A stretch of DNA of 64,000 nt, taken from NCBI GenBank assembly GCA_963791325.1, contig CAWBRU010000018.1, positions 62,001 to 126,000 on the forward strand, read 5' to 3'. The translations under genes were made by a program, and so were the position numbers. This DNA comes from JBEVJK01 sp963791325. GTDB lineage: Bacteria; Pseudomonadota; Alphaproteobacteria; Rhizobiales; Rhizobiaceae. Positions 8,305 to 16,740 of this stretch are shown piece by piece. Numbering within the stretch: position 1 is the stretch's first letter; each line of letters starts with the position of its first letter. A model generated the notes under the pieces. That model did not search any database. It worked only from the letters and a program-made list of their open reading frames with translations, and was not told the origin of the DNA.

Positions 8305-8315
8305 TGGTACTACCA
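8305..8315. promoter_or_regulatory. GntR/FCD-type operator 2 (TGGT-ACT-ACCA)
   Basis: Perfect TGGT-N3-ACCA palindrome, 12 bases after a TTGACC -35-like element and covering a TACTAC -10-like element. The geometry closely matches the site at 19141-19151, which follows TTGACA by 13 bases. It lies 166 bases before the ABC binding-protein gene. Confidence 0.62.
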
Positions 8316-8480
8316 GATCAGGCAGTCGGACAATCCGGGATAGGCCCGTTCATGATCGGGCAGGTGGCCGTGCAGCGAGGAGGCTGGCAGGGCAATCGCG
8401 GTCCGCAGCCGGGGCTAGGACCTCTCCGGGAGACCGCTGCGGCGTGAAAGAGAACGACGCGCAAACAGGGAGGAACCGAA

Positions 8481-9791
8481 ATGCGCAAGAGACTTACCGG
8501 CGTGATCGCCGGCATTGGGCTATCGTTGGCGATGTCGACGGCCGCGTTCGCGCAGGAATTGACCATCTTCTGGGCTGAATGGGACCCTGCCAACTATCTG
8601 CAGGAACTGGCCAACCAATACGAAGCCGAGACCGGCGTGAAGGTGACGGTCGAAACGACGCCCTGGTCGGACTTCCAGACCAAGGCCTTTACCGAATTCA
8701 ACGCCAAGGGCAGCGCCTACGACCTGATCGTCGGCGATTCGCAATGGCTGGGTGCGGCGTCCGAGGGCGGCCACTATGTCGACCTGACGGACTTCGTCAA
8801 GGAAAACAAGGTGCTCGACACGATGGCGCCGGCCACGGTCAAGTTCTACTCCGAATATCCTGGCAACAGTGGCAAGTATTGGTCCATCCCTGCCGAGGGC
8901 GACGCCGTCGGCTGGTCCTATCGCAAGGACTGGTTCGAGGATCCGAAGGAGAAGGAGGCGTTCAAGGCCAAGTACGGCTATGAGCTCGCCGTGCCGAAGG
9001 ACTGGAAGGCGCTGCGCGATATCGCCGAGTTCTTCTACCGGCCCGACCAGAAGAAATACGGGATCGCCATCTATACCGACAATTCCTATGACGCGATGGC
9101 GATGGGCTTCGAGAACGCCCTGTTCTCCTATGGCGGCGAGCTCGGTGACTATTCGACCTACAAGGTCGACGGCATCATCAACTCCGACAAGGCCGTGGCC
9201 GCGCTGGACGCCTACCGGGAGCTCTACAAGTTCACGCCGCCCGGCTGGGCCAAAACGTTCTTCACCGAGGACAACCAGGCCATCACCGAGAACCTGGCGG
9301 CGATGAGCATGAACTTCTTCGCCTTCTTCCCCGCCCTGGTCAACGAAGCCTCCAATCCGAACGCCAAGAACACCGGCTTCTTCGCCAATCCGCCCGGGCC
9401 GAACGGCGACCAGTTTGCCGCGCTCGGCGGACAGGGCATCTCGATCGTCTCCTACTCGCAGAACAAGGAGGAGGCGTTGAAATTCCTGAAGTGGTTCATC
9501 AAGGACGAGACGCAGAAGAAGTGGGCCGAACTCGGCGGCTACACCTGCAATAAGGCAGTTCTGGAATCGCCGGAATTCCAGAACGCCACGCCCTACAACA
9601 AGGCCTTCTACGACACGATGTTCAAGGTCAAGGATTTCTGGGCGGTGCCCGAATATGCCGAGCTTCTGCAGCAGCTGAACCAGCGGATCTACCCGACCAT
9701 AGTCGGCGGCGAGGGAACCTCGAAGGAGACGCTCGACGCGCTCGCCAAGGACTGGCAGGCGACGTTCAAGAAGTACAATCGCGGCCAGTGA
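8481..9791 (+). CDS. Sugar ABC transporter substrate-binding protein (CUT1)
   Basis: A 436-residue periplasmic binding protein of the family 1 (CUT1) type. The signal peptide is MRKRLTGVIAGIGLSLAMST with cleavage after AAFAQ. The mature part begins ELTIFWAEWDPANYLQELAN and shows typical segments: YEAETGVKVTVET, DLIVGDSQWLGAASEGG, WSIPAEGDAVGWSYRKDWF and GGQGISIVSYSQNKEEALKF. It should capture a sugar or sugar acid and deliver it to the two permeases encoded next. The ligand cannot be told from sequence. A 10-bp hairpin follows the stop codon and may stabilise this part of the mRNA. The promoter region contains GntR-type sites. Confidence 0.88.
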   Translation: MRKRLTGVIAGIGLSLAMSTAAFAQELTIFWAEWDPANYLQELANQYEAETGVKVTVETTPWSDFQTKAFTEFNAKGSAYDLIVGDSQWLGAASEGGHYVDLTDFVKENKVLDTMAPATVKFYSEYPGNSGKYWSIPAEGDAVGWSYRKDWFEDPKEKEAFKAKYGYELAVPKDWKALRDIAEFFYRPDQKKYGIAIYTDNSYDAMAMGFENALFSYGGELGDYSTYKVDGIINSDKAVAALDAYRELYKFTPPGWAKTFFTEDNQAITENLAAMSMNFFAFFPALVNEASNPNAKNTGFFANPPGPNGDQFAALGGQGISIVSYSQNKEEALKFLKWFIKDETQKKWAELGGYTCNKAVLESPEFQNATPYNKAFYDTMFKVKDFWAVPEYAELLQQLNQRIYPTIVGGEGTSKETLDALAKDWQATFKKYNRGQ

Positions 9792-9807
9792 GGCCAGGCG
9801 TTGCTCG

Positions 9808-9837
9808 AACGGAGGGGGCGTCCCCGTCCCCTCCGTT
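9808..9837 (+). other. Intercistronic hairpin after binding-protein gene
   Basis: AACGGAGGGG at 9808-9817 pairs perfectly with CCCCTCCGTT at 9828-9837 across a 10-base loop. There is no T-run, so it is unlikely to be a simple terminator. Hairpins at this place in ABC operons often protect the binding-protein mRNA and give it excess over the permeases. Confidence 0.5.
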
Positions 9838-9867
9838 GCCGTTCACGGGCGGTCCGGGAGGAGACCA

Positions 9868-10773
9868 TTGGCGACAGCAGTCATGACCACGCTTGATCCG
9901 CGCTCGCGCGCCGCGGCACGCGGAATGAGCGACATCGCGATCCGCAATCTGTTCATCATCCCGACCATCCTGTTCCTGATCGTCTTCAACATCTTTCCGC
10001 TGATCTACTCGCTCGGCTATTCGTTCACCGACTTCCGTGCCTCGACCAGCGCAGCTGCCAACTTCGTCGGGCTGCAGAACTATCGCGAATTGCTCAATGA
10101 CCCCTACATCTGGAACAATTTCGTCATCACCGCCAAGTATGTGGTCGTCTCGGTGGTCGGGCAGGTGCTGGTCGGCTTCGGCATCGCCATGCTGCTCAAC
10201 CGCAACATTCCGTTCAAGGGGCTGATCACGACGCTCCTGCTTCTGCCGATGATGCTGTCGATGGCGGTCGTCGGGCTGTTCTGGAAGCTGCTCTACGACC
10301 CGTCCTTCGGCATCATCAACTATGCGCTCGGTCTCGGCACCTTCGAGTGGCTGGCCAACCCGAAGATGGCGCTTTACGCGGTGGCGCTGACCGACATATG
10401 GATGTGGTCGCCGTTCGTCATGCTGCTGTCGCTGGCCGGGCTTTCGGCCGTGCCCAAGCACCTCTACGAGGCGGCGGCGATCGACCGCGCCGGACCGTTC
10501 TACACCTTTTTCCGCATCACTCTGCCGCTGGTCGCGCCGATCCTGATGATCGCCGTCATCTTCCGCACCATGGAGGCGTTCAAGACGTTCGATCTCGCCT
10601 ACATCATGACCAGCCAGCCGACCACCGAGGTGATCTCGATCCGGCTCTACAAGATGGCATTCCAGGAATGGCAGACCGGGCGCTCCTGTGCGCTCGCCTA
10701 TATCGTGCTGATCATGGTGCTGGCGATCACCAACATCTACGTCAAATATCTGAACAGGGTGAAGGAGCGCTGA
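9868..10773 (+). CDS. Sugar ABC transporter permease 1 (MalF type)
   Basis: A 301-residue inner-membrane permease with about six membrane segments, starting with NLFIIPTILFLIVFNIFPLI. The EAA loop that docks the ATPase is LYEAAAIDRAGPFYTFFRIT, with the conserved G replaced in the usual place. The TTG at 9868 is preferred because GGAGGAG lies directly upstream; the next ATG at 9883 has no such site. It ends one base before the second permease gene, indicating tight coupling. Confidence 0.87.
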   Translation: MATAVMTTLDPRSRAAARGMSDIAIRNLFIIPTILFLIVFNIFPLIYSLGYSFTDFRASTSAAANFVGLQNYRELLNDPYIWNNFVITAKYVVVSVVGQVLVGFGIAMLLNRNIPFKGLITTLLLLPMMLSMAVVGLFWKLLYDPSFGIINYALGLGTFEWLANPKMALYAVALTDIWMWSPFVMLLSLAGLSAVPKHLYEAAAIDRAGPFYTFFRITLPLVAPILMIAVIFRTMEAFKTFDLAYIMTSQPTTEVISIRLYKMAFQEWQTGRSCALAYIVLIMVLAITNIYVKYLNRVKER

Positions 10774-10774
10774 G

Positions 10775-11734
10775 ATGGCCGCCGTGCGCACGCCGCGCGA
10801 GACCGCGCTCAACCGCCTCGCCATCGCCTCGGTCCTGGTCATCACGCTGGTCTTCCTGGCGCCGATCTACTGGATCGCCTCGACCGCCTTCAAGCCGCGC
10901 AATCTGGCGACCACGATCCCGCCGACGGTCGTCTTCCAGCCCGAAGTGTCGCCGTTCGTGAAGCTGTTCTTCAAGCGCTCGCAACTGCGCACGGCGCCAA
11001 CGCCGGAGGAGTACGCGGCCGCCCCGTGGTGGGAGCGGATCGTCTTCGACGGCGGCGAGAAGCTGACCCGCGACGGCAAGGGCAACGTGCAATTGTCGGC
11101 CTATCCCAGCCGCTTCATGAACTCGCTGATCGTGGCGATCAGCTCGACCGTGCTCGCCGTCGGCATGGGCACGCTCACCGCCTATGGCTTTTCGCGCTTC
11201 AAGGTGAAAGGCGAGGCGGACCTTCTGTTCTTCATCCTGTCGACACGCATGCTGCCGCCCGTCGTCGTCGCCATTCCGATGTTCCTGATGTATCGCGCCG
11301 TCGGCCTCAACGACACCCATTGGGGCCTGATCATCCTCTACACCGCCTTCAACCTGTCGTTCTCGGTGTGGCTGATGAAGGGCTTCATGGACGAGATCCC
11401 GAAGGAATATGAAGAGGCCGCGCTGGTCGACGGCTACACCCGGCTGGAGGCCTTCTTCAAGGTGGTGCTGCCGGAAGCGGCCACCGGCATCGCGGCGACC
11501 GCCGTCTTCTGCTTCATCACCGCCTGGAACGAATATGCCTTCGCGCTGATCATGACCAACCGGCGGGCGCAGACGGCGCCGCCCTTCATCCCCTCGCAGG
11601 TCGGCTCTGGCCTGCCGGACTGGACGGTGATCGCCGCCGGCACGTTCCTGTTCCTGTTGCCGGTGGCGGTGTTCACCTTCCTGTTGCGCAGCCACCTCCT
11701 GCGCGGCGTCACCTTCGGAGCGATCCGCAAATGA
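10775..11734 (+). CDS. Sugar ABC transporter permease 2 (MalG type)
   Basis: A 319-residue inner-membrane permease of the MalG type. The first membrane segment is ALNRLAIASVLVITLVFLAP. It is followed by an unusually long periplasmic loop of roughly 70 residues, then the core segments. The EAA loop is EYEEAALVDGYTRLEAFFKV, the docking site for the ATPase. It follows permease 1 with a single base between TGA and ATG and overlaps the next small gene by ATGA. Together with permease 1 it forms the translocation channel. Confidence 0.87.
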   Translation: MAAVRTPRETALNRLAIASVLVITLVFLAPIYWIASTAFKPRNLATTIPPTVVFQPEVSPFVKLFFKRSQLRTAPTPEEYAAAPWWERIVFDGGEKLTRDGKGNVQLSAYPSRFMNSLIVAISSTVLAVGMGTLTAYGFSRFKVKGEADLLFFILSTRMLPPVVVAIPMFLMYRAVGLNDTHWGLIILYTAFNLSFSVWLMKGFMDEIPKEYEEAALVDGYTRLEAFFKVVLPEAATGIAATAVFCFITAWNEYAFALIMTNRRAQTAPPFIPSQVGSGLPDWTVIAAGTFLFLLPVAVFTFLLRSHLLRGVTFGAIRK

Positions 11735-11952
11735 GCCTGCGCAGCGTCAACCGGCGCTATCTTGAGCCCGCCTCGCAGATTCTGATGGTGGCCGGCATCA
11801 TCGCGCTCTGCCAGCCGTGGAGCTTCCTGCTGCACCGCTACGGCCTGACCGTGGTGCTGATCGGACTGATCGGCTTCATGATCACCGGCAAGATCGGGCC
11901 GGAGCCCAACCCGCAGCAAGTCGAGATGGAGGGCGGGGAGGGCGCGTCGTGA
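11731..11952 (+). CDS. Small two-helix membrane protein in ABC operon
   Basis: A 73-residue protein with two hydrophobic stretches (QILMVAGIIALCQPWSFLL and GLTVVLIGLIGFMITGKIG) and an acidic tail. Its start overlaps the permease 2 stop (ATGA) and its stop overlaps the GTG start of the first ATPase, so it is translated as part of the operon. Small membrane proteins of unknown role are known inside some rhizobial transporter operons, for example GlpU in the glycerol operon. No resemblance strong enough to name it is visible. A role in transporter assembly or stability is only a guess. Confidence 0.75.
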   Translation: MSLRSVNRRYLEPASQILMVAGIIALCQPWSFLLHRYGLTVVLIGLIGFMITGKIGPEPNPQQVEMEGGEGAS

Positions 11953-13058
11953 CCCAGATCGAGCTGCGCGGCGTGCAGAAGTTCTTCGGTGACGTGCAGG
12001 TCATCAAGGACCTCAATCTCAGCGTCGCCGACAATGAATTCATCGTCCTGCTCGGCCAGTCCGGCTGCGGCAAGACGACGACGCTGCGGGCGATCGCCGG
12101 CCTGGAGACGATCGACGACGGCGACATCCTGATCGACGGCCGGCCGGTGCAGACGATGAAGGCGTCCGACCGCGACATCGCGTTCGTCTTCCAGCTCTAT
12201 GCGCTCTACCCGCACATGAATGTCTACGAGAACATCGCCTTTCCGCTGAAGGCGACGCGCAAGAGCAAGGCCGAGGTCGACAAGGAGGTGCGCGCGGTCG
12301 CCAAGACCCTGCAGATCACCCATCTGCTCGACAAGAAGCCGTCGGCGCTGTCGGGCGGTGACATGCAGCGGGTGGCGATCGGCAGGGCCTTGGTGCGGCG
12401 GCCGAAGGCGCTGCTGATGGACGAGCCGATCGGGGCGCTCGACGCCAAGCTGCGCGAGGAGATGCGGGCCGAGATCAAGCGGCTGCACATGAAGCAGGGA
12501 TCGACGACCATCTACGTCACCCACGACCAGGTCGAGGCGATGAGCCTGGCCGACCGGATCGTGGTCATGCATGAAGGCATTCTGCAGCAGATCGGCACCC
12601 CGCAGGAGGTCTATTCCCGCCCCGCCAATCTGTTCGTCGCGCGCTTCGTCGGCAGCCCGGTGATGAACATCGCGCCGGCGGCAGTGCGCGAGACCGCTGC
12701 GGGCGCCGACGTGACCGTGGACGGCGCGGACGAGGGCTTTCAGTTCCCGCGCCAGGTGCTTGCCGAGCTCGGCGCTGCCAAGGGCGTCAGCGGCAAACTT
12801 GCGCTCGGCATCCGGCCGGAGGGCGTGCTCATCGAGCGCACCGCGCGGGCGGGCTACCTGCCCGTCGAAGCCACCATCATCGAGCCGCTCGGCGCCTACG
12901 ACATCGTCGACCTCAAGGTCGGCGCGCAGATGCTGAGGGCCCGCACCCGCAGCGGCTATGTCGGCCAGCCCGGCGAGCAGGTGTTTGCCCGGATCGACCC
13001 GGCGCAGGCGCATTTCTTCGACACGCAGAGCGGCCTCGCGCTCGGCGTCGGGCGATGA
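11949..13058 (+). CDS. ABC transporter ATP-binding protein 1
   Basis: A 369-residue MalK/UgpC-type ATPase. Walker A is GQSGCGKTT, the Q-loop is FVFQLYALYPHM, the signature is LSGGDMQR (D in place of the usual Q), Walker B is ALLMDEPIGALD, and the switch histidine is in VTHDQVEAM. A regulatory C-terminal OB-like domain follows from about residue 240 (LGIRPEGV). The start is GTG at 11949, which overlaps the stop of the small membrane gene. A second, different ATPase is encoded next, so the transporter probably uses a heterodimer. Confidence 0.88.
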   Translation: MTQIELRGVQKFFGDVQVIKDLNLSVADNEFIVLLGQSGCGKTTTLRAIAGLETIDDGDILIDGRPVQTMKASDRDIAFVFQLYALYPHMNVYENIAFPLKATRKSKAEVDKEVRAVAKTLQITHLLDKKPSALSGGDMQRVAIGRALVRRPKALLMDEPIGALDAKLREEMRAEIKRLHMKQGSTTIYVTHDQVEAMSLADRIVVMHEGILQQIGTPQEVYSRPANLFVARFVGSPVMNIAPAAVRETAAGADVTVDGADEGFQFPRQVLAELGAAKGVSGKLALGIRPEGVLIERTARAGYLPVEATIIEPLGAYDIVDLKVGAQMLRARTRSGYVGQPGEQVFARIDPAQAHFFDTQSGLALGVGR

Positions 13059-13136
13059 GCGCGCCGTCGCGCCGCCGGCCTCCGAAGGGCAGCCGAGGCG
13101 AGATCAATTGTTTCGACCTGAAGGAACCCGGCTGAC

Positions 13137-14216
13137 ATGGCGCATATCGAGCTCAGGCGGATCAGCAAGCGGTTCGGCTCGCATGTGGCGCTGCGCGACC
13201 TCAACCTGTCGATCGACGACGGCGAATTCTTCGTGCTGCTCGGCGAGACCGGAGCGGGCAAGACCACCACCCTGCGCCTGATCGCCGGACTCGAGCGGCC
13301 CGACAGCGGTCAGGTGCTGATCGACGGCGTCGATGTCGGCAGCTGGGGCGCGGCCGAGCGGGATGTGGCGCTGGTCCTCCAGCAATACTCGCTCTATCCC
13401 CGCTACACCGTCCGCGAGAACCTCGAATTCCCGCTCAAGTCGAAGATCCGACGGGTCGAGCCGGAGGAGATCAAGGAGCGGGTGGCGCGCGCGGCGCGCA
13501 CCCTGCGCATCGAGCACCTCATGGAGCGCAAGACCGACCGTCTTTCCGGCGGCGAGATGCAGCGCGTCTCGATCGGCCGGGCAATCGTGCGCAAGCCGCG
13601 GGTTTTTCTGATGGACGAGCCGCTCAGCAACCTCGACGCCAAGCTGCGCGAGGCGCTGCGCACCGAGCTCAAGAACCTGCAGATGACGCTGGGCGCCACC
13701 TTCCTGTTCGTCACCCACGACCAGATCGAGGCGATGTCGATGGGCGACAAGATCGGCGTGCTCAACCACGGCCGGTTGGTCCAGACCGGCTCGCCGCAGC
13801 AGATCTACACCGATCCGCGCGACACCTTCGTGGCGAGCTTCGTCGGCTCGCCGCCGATGAACCTGCTCGACGGTCGGCTGGTCGCCGGGCGCGCCGTGAT
13901 GACGCCGCTTGCGTTCGAATTGCCGCTCGGTGTGATGCCGCGGCAGGCGGTCGAGGGACGGCCGCTGATTTTCGGTATCCGGCCCGAGGACGTCTATCTG
14001 GAGAGCGGCGCGCCGGTCGAGGGCCGCGTCCACGACATCGAGAATCACGGCGTCGAAAAGATCCTGACGCTGCGCGTCGCCGACACCATGCTGCGGGCCA
14101 CGGTGCCGGCGCAGACCGATGTGGCCATCGAGGAGCCGGTGCGCTTCGCCTGGAACGAAGACAAGGTCGTGCTGTTCGACCAGGGCAGCGGCTTGAGCCT
14201 GCGCCATGCCGGCTGA
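13137..14216 (+). CDS. ABC transporter ATP-binding protein 2
   Basis: A 359-residue MalK/UgpC-type ATPase. Walker A is GETGAGKTT, the Q-loop LVLQQYSLYPRY, the signature LSGGEMQR, Walker B VFLMDEPLSNLD, and the switch region VTHDQIEAM. The regulatory C-terminal domain contains FGIRPEDVYLESG. It is the last gene of the transporter operon, 78 bases after ATPase 1. Both ATPases keep all catalytic motifs, so neither looks degenerate. Paired ATPases occur in other rhizobial CUT1 systems such as GlpS/GlpT. Confidence 0.88.
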   Translation: MAHIELRRISKRFGSHVALRDLNLSIDDGEFFVLLGETGAGKTTTLRLIAGLERPDSGQVLIDGVDVGSWGAAERDVALVLQQYSLYPRYTVRENLEFPLKSKIRRVEPEEIKERVARAARTLRIEHLMERKTDRLSGGEMQRVSIGRAIVRKPRVFLMDEPLSNLDAKLREALRTELKNLQMTLGATFLFVTHDQIEAMSMGDKIGVLNHGRLVQTGSPQQIYTDPRDTFVASFVGSPPMNLLDGRLVAGRAVMTPLAFELPLGVMPRQAVEGRPLIFGIRPEDVYLESGAPVEGRVHDIENHGVEKILTLRVADTMLRATVPAQTDVAIEEPVRFAWNEDKVVLFDQGSGLSLRHAG

Positions 14217-14652
14217 GGCGCCTCGCGCGCGGCGGTGATTCGCCGGGCCGGCGCGCAAAACGTGTTCCCGCCGGCGCCCTGCACGCACCGCAAACGGTGC
14301 GGAAGGCACCCTTTTGCCACCTCAGGTTAAGGATGCCGCCCGGCTTTCTACACAACCCCGTGATTCGACCGCCGCGGCGTCTCCGATCGATTGTCAGTGT
14401 GTTTCAACGAAGGCTAATGATGGCGCGCTTGCGATCGCTGATCGACCTGTCGGATGACAGAACAGGGAGGGTTAAGCCCTTTGGCTCTCCCTGTCTCTTT
14501 CGAGCCGGGCTGCGGAGGGCGGCCGACCTTACGCCAAATTGGGGAGCATCTGTGGCCGGCAAAGCGTGTTAATTTGCTTGGGCGTTAGGAGATCCATGGG
14601 CGATGGCGGGTGGTGGCCGGAGTGATCCTTGCGCGAGCGACAGGAGGCGCCC
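14217..14652. other. Gene-free stretch downstream of ABC operon
   Basis: This 436-base stretch has two candidate terminators. A weak stem GGTGC (14296-14300)/GCACC (14306-14310) is followed by CTTTT. A longer inverted repeat, ACAGGGAG (14462-14469)/CTCCCTGT (14487-14494), is followed by CTCTTT. No convincing ORF is seen. Confidence 0.5.
14462..14500 (+). terminator. Possible intrinsic terminator
   Basis: An 8-bp perfect stem ACAGGGAG/CTCCCTGT with a 17-base loop is followed by a pyrimidine run CTCTTT. It lies about 245 bases past the second ATPase gene, with no gene in between, and would end read-through transcripts. Confidence 0.4.
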
Positions 14653-14871
14653 ATGGCCATTCTTGAGAAATCCGTTTTGCGCGCAAAAATCGCGCCGCAC
14701 AGCGCAAAACTGGTACGTGAAGTCTACGAAGCGGCGTGCCTGGTGGATGCCAAGTTTCCCGACACCCACCCGGCCAGCGTAGCGGCAAAGAAAGTCATCG
14801 CAGCATTCAAGACCGATCTTGACCAGCGGCTGATGTGGCTTGCAGGGGTAACCCCGCTCGGCCGCGCTTGA
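14653..14871 (+). CDS. Hypothetical 72-residue protein
   Basis: A small ORF with a strong AGGAGG ribosome-binding site six bases before the ATG, which makes translation likely. The product begins MAILEKSVLRAKIAPHSAKL and is rich in Ala, Lys and Val with balanced charge. It has no signal peptide or membrane segment and is predicted to be mostly helical. I recognise no family. It stands alone between the transporter operon and the convergent dehydrogenase gene. Confidence 0.55.
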   Translation: MAILEKSVLRAKIAPHSAKLVREVYEAACLVDAKFPDTHPASVAAKKVIAAFKTDLDQRLMWLAGVTPLGRA

Positions 14872-15032
14872 GCCTTCTGCATCCATCGGACGGTTGAAGC
14901 CAGACGAGCGCGATTGTTGGGCCAGACGCGCTCCTTTCCGAAGATACGGGCGAGCTTCCCTCCGAGTTTCACCACGGACCGAAATTAATCGCGGCGCATG
15001 GCGATGCCGCGTGACCAGGCAGTGCGTTCCGC

Positions 15033-16025
15033 TCACCCCTCGGCGGCAGGAAAGCGCTCCCGGTAGCGCGGCAGCACCTCCGGATTGACCAGATTGACCG
15101 GCAATTGCCCGGAAAGGATGCGCAGGGTCTCGGCAGCCGCTCCCATTCCCATGCGCTCCATGCTCTGGCGGGTGATGCCGGCCAGATGCGGCGTGATGAC
15201 GACGTTGTCGAGATCGAGAAGCGGGTGATCTGCCGGCAGTGGCTGGATATCGAACACATCGAGCGCCGCGCCGGCCAGCCGACCTCTTGTGAGCGCGGCG
15301 ACAAGCGCGGCCTCGTCGACCACCGGGCCGCGGGCCACGTTGACGAGGAATGCCGAAGACTTCATCCGGCCAAGCAGGTCGGCGCCGATCAAGCCCCTGG
15401 TTTCGGCTGTCAGCGGACAGCAGAGCACGACGATGTCGGCGCGCTCGGCCAACTGTTCCAGCCCGACGCGGACCACTCCGTCCGGCAGCGGCCCGCCGCG
15501 CCGGTTGGCGGCCAGGACCTCCAGGCCGAAGCCGTGCATGGCGATCGCGGCGAGCTGGCGGCCGACGCTGCCCATGCCGACGATGCCCAGGGTGCGGCCC
15601 GCTAATTCCTCGGTCGTCTCCGCATGCGCCCGCCCGGCGAGCCACCCGGCGGTGCGCAGATCCCGATCGATCGGGCGGAACCGTCGAAGCAGCGACAAGG
15701 TGAGGAAGACGACGTGCTCGGCCACCGAGCGCGCATTGACGCCCGGGACGTTGGCGACCAGCACGCCCGCAGCACCGGCGGCCTCGAGCGGGATCATGTC
15801 GACCCCGGCGCCATGACGGATCGCAGCTCTGAGCCGCGGCGCCGCCGCGAATAGGGCAGGCGGAATCGGCGCGCGCACGATGACCGCCGAAGCCTCCGCG
15901 CCCTGTCGGACGAGCGTTGCGTGATCGAGCGCGTCGGCGACCACAAGACGGCCGGCATCGGCAAGCGCTGCCGCTGCCTTCGGATGGAGCCGATGGGTGG
16001 AGAAGATGACCGGAAGCTCAGGCAT
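15033..16025 (-). CDS. D-2-hydroxyacid dehydrogenase (NAD-dependent)
   Basis: A 330-residue member of the D-2-hydroxyacid dehydrogenase family (phosphoglycerate dehydrogenase/hydroxypyruvate reductase type). The nucleotide-binding motif is GIVGMGSVGRQL, the substrate arginine sits in NVARGPVVDEAAL, and the catalytic histidine in ITPHLAG. In the usual D-V-F-x-x-E-P motif the sequence reads DVFDIQPLP, so glutamine stands where the acidic partner of the histidine is normally found. It is the last gene of the isomerase/dehydratase/GntR operon and overlaps the GntR gene by eight bases. It would reduce or oxidise a 2-keto/2-hydroxy acid intermediate of that pathway. Confidence 0.85.
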   Translation of the reverse strand: MPELPVIFSTHRLHPKAAAALADAGRLVVADALDHATLVRQGAEASAVIVRAPIPPALFAAAPRLRAAIRHGAGVDMIPLEAAGAAGVLVANVPGVNARSVAEHVVFLTLSLLRRFRPIDRDLRTAGWLAGRAHAETTEELAGRTLGIVGMGSVGRQLAAIAMHGFGLEVLAANRRGGPLPDGVVRVGLEQLAERADIVVLCCPLTAETRGLIGADLLGRMKSSAFLVNVARGPVVDEAALVAALTRGRLAGAALDVFDIQPLPADHPLLDLDNVVITPHLAGITRQSMERMGMGAAAETLRILSGQLPVNLVNPEVLPRYRERFPAAEG

Positions 16026-16740
16026 TCTGCATGGCGGCTGGGCGGTCGGCGCCGGCCTCGCTGTCGTCGCCGATGAGCCCTTTCCAATAGCTTTCGGCGC
16101 CCTGCAGGTGGGCGCTCATCAGCGCTTGCGCCAGGTTGCCGTCTCGGCGCAGCAGCGCGTCGAAGATCTGCAGGTGCTCGGCGTGAGACTTGCGGCAGCG
16201 CTCCGCGTCGGAGAAGTAGACCGGCAGCCGGGCTTCGCCCATCATGTAGTAGACGCTGCACAGCTGGTGGAACATGGCGTTCTGGGTGGCGCGCACGATC
16301 TCCAGATGAAAGGCGCGATCCTCTTGGGCGATCTGCAGGCCGGCGTCGACCTTGCGCGCCGATTCGGCGAGGATCTCGCGCAGCCGTCCGTAGTTGTCGT
16401 CGGTGGCACGGCTGCAGGCGAGCTCGGCAGCCTTGATCTCGTGGATCTTGCGGATCTCGACGATCTCGTAGATGCGCAGCGGGTCGAGCGGCAGGCCCGC
16501 CTTGGCAAACAGCGCGAGGGCCTCGACGCCGGCCTCGCCGGCCGTCAGGTAGATGCCCGATTTGGCGCGCCGCTCGACGATGCGCATGGCCTCGAGGATG
16601 GCCAAGGCTTCGCGGATCTGGCCACGGCTGACGGAAAAATGCTCCGCCAGCTCGCGCTCGGACGGCGTCCGGCCTGTCTTGGAATCGGAGAAGGAGAACA
16701 GGTAGGAGGCAAGCTCGGCGAGGAGGTTCTTTTCCGTCAT
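16018..16740 (-). CDS. GntR-family (FadR/FCD) transcriptional regulator
   Basis: A 240-residue regulator. The N-terminal winged helix contains RTPSERELAEHFSVSRGQIR and EALAILEAMRIVERR. The C-terminal FCD ligand domain shows EIVEIRKIHEIKAAELACSR, AFHLEIVRATQNAMF and SHAEHLQIFDALLRRD, supplying the aspartate and histidines of a metal/ligand pocket. It is embedded in the operon it probably controls, overlapping both neighbours. Four TGGT-N3-ACCA palindromes in the two control regions of this island are its likely binding sites. The inducer is probably a sugar-acid intermediate. Confidence 0.88.
   Translation of the reverse strand: MTEKNLLAELASYLFSFSDSKTGRTPSERELAEHFSVSRGQIREALAILEAMRIVERRAKSGIYLTAGEAGVEALALFAKAGLPLDPLRIYEIVEIRKIHEIKAAELACSRATDDNYGRLREILAESARKVDAGLQIAQEDRAFHLEIVRATQNAMFHQLCSVYYMMGEARLPVYFSDAERCRKSHAEHLQIFDALLRRDGNLAQALMSAHLQGAESYWKGLIGDDSEAGADRPAAMQNA

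Larger units (their letters stand above)
8052..8480. promoter_or_regulatory. Divergent control region with two GntR-type sites
   Basis: A 429-base gene-free region between the divergent PEP-hydrolase-like operon and the ABC transporter operon. It contains two palindromes, 8156-8166 and 8305-8315. On the plus strand TTGACC at 8287-8292 and TACTAC at 8308-8313 form a plausible promoter overlapped by the second palindrome. On the minus strand a weak TTGGTC/TATGGG pair overlaps the first one. Confidence 0.6.
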
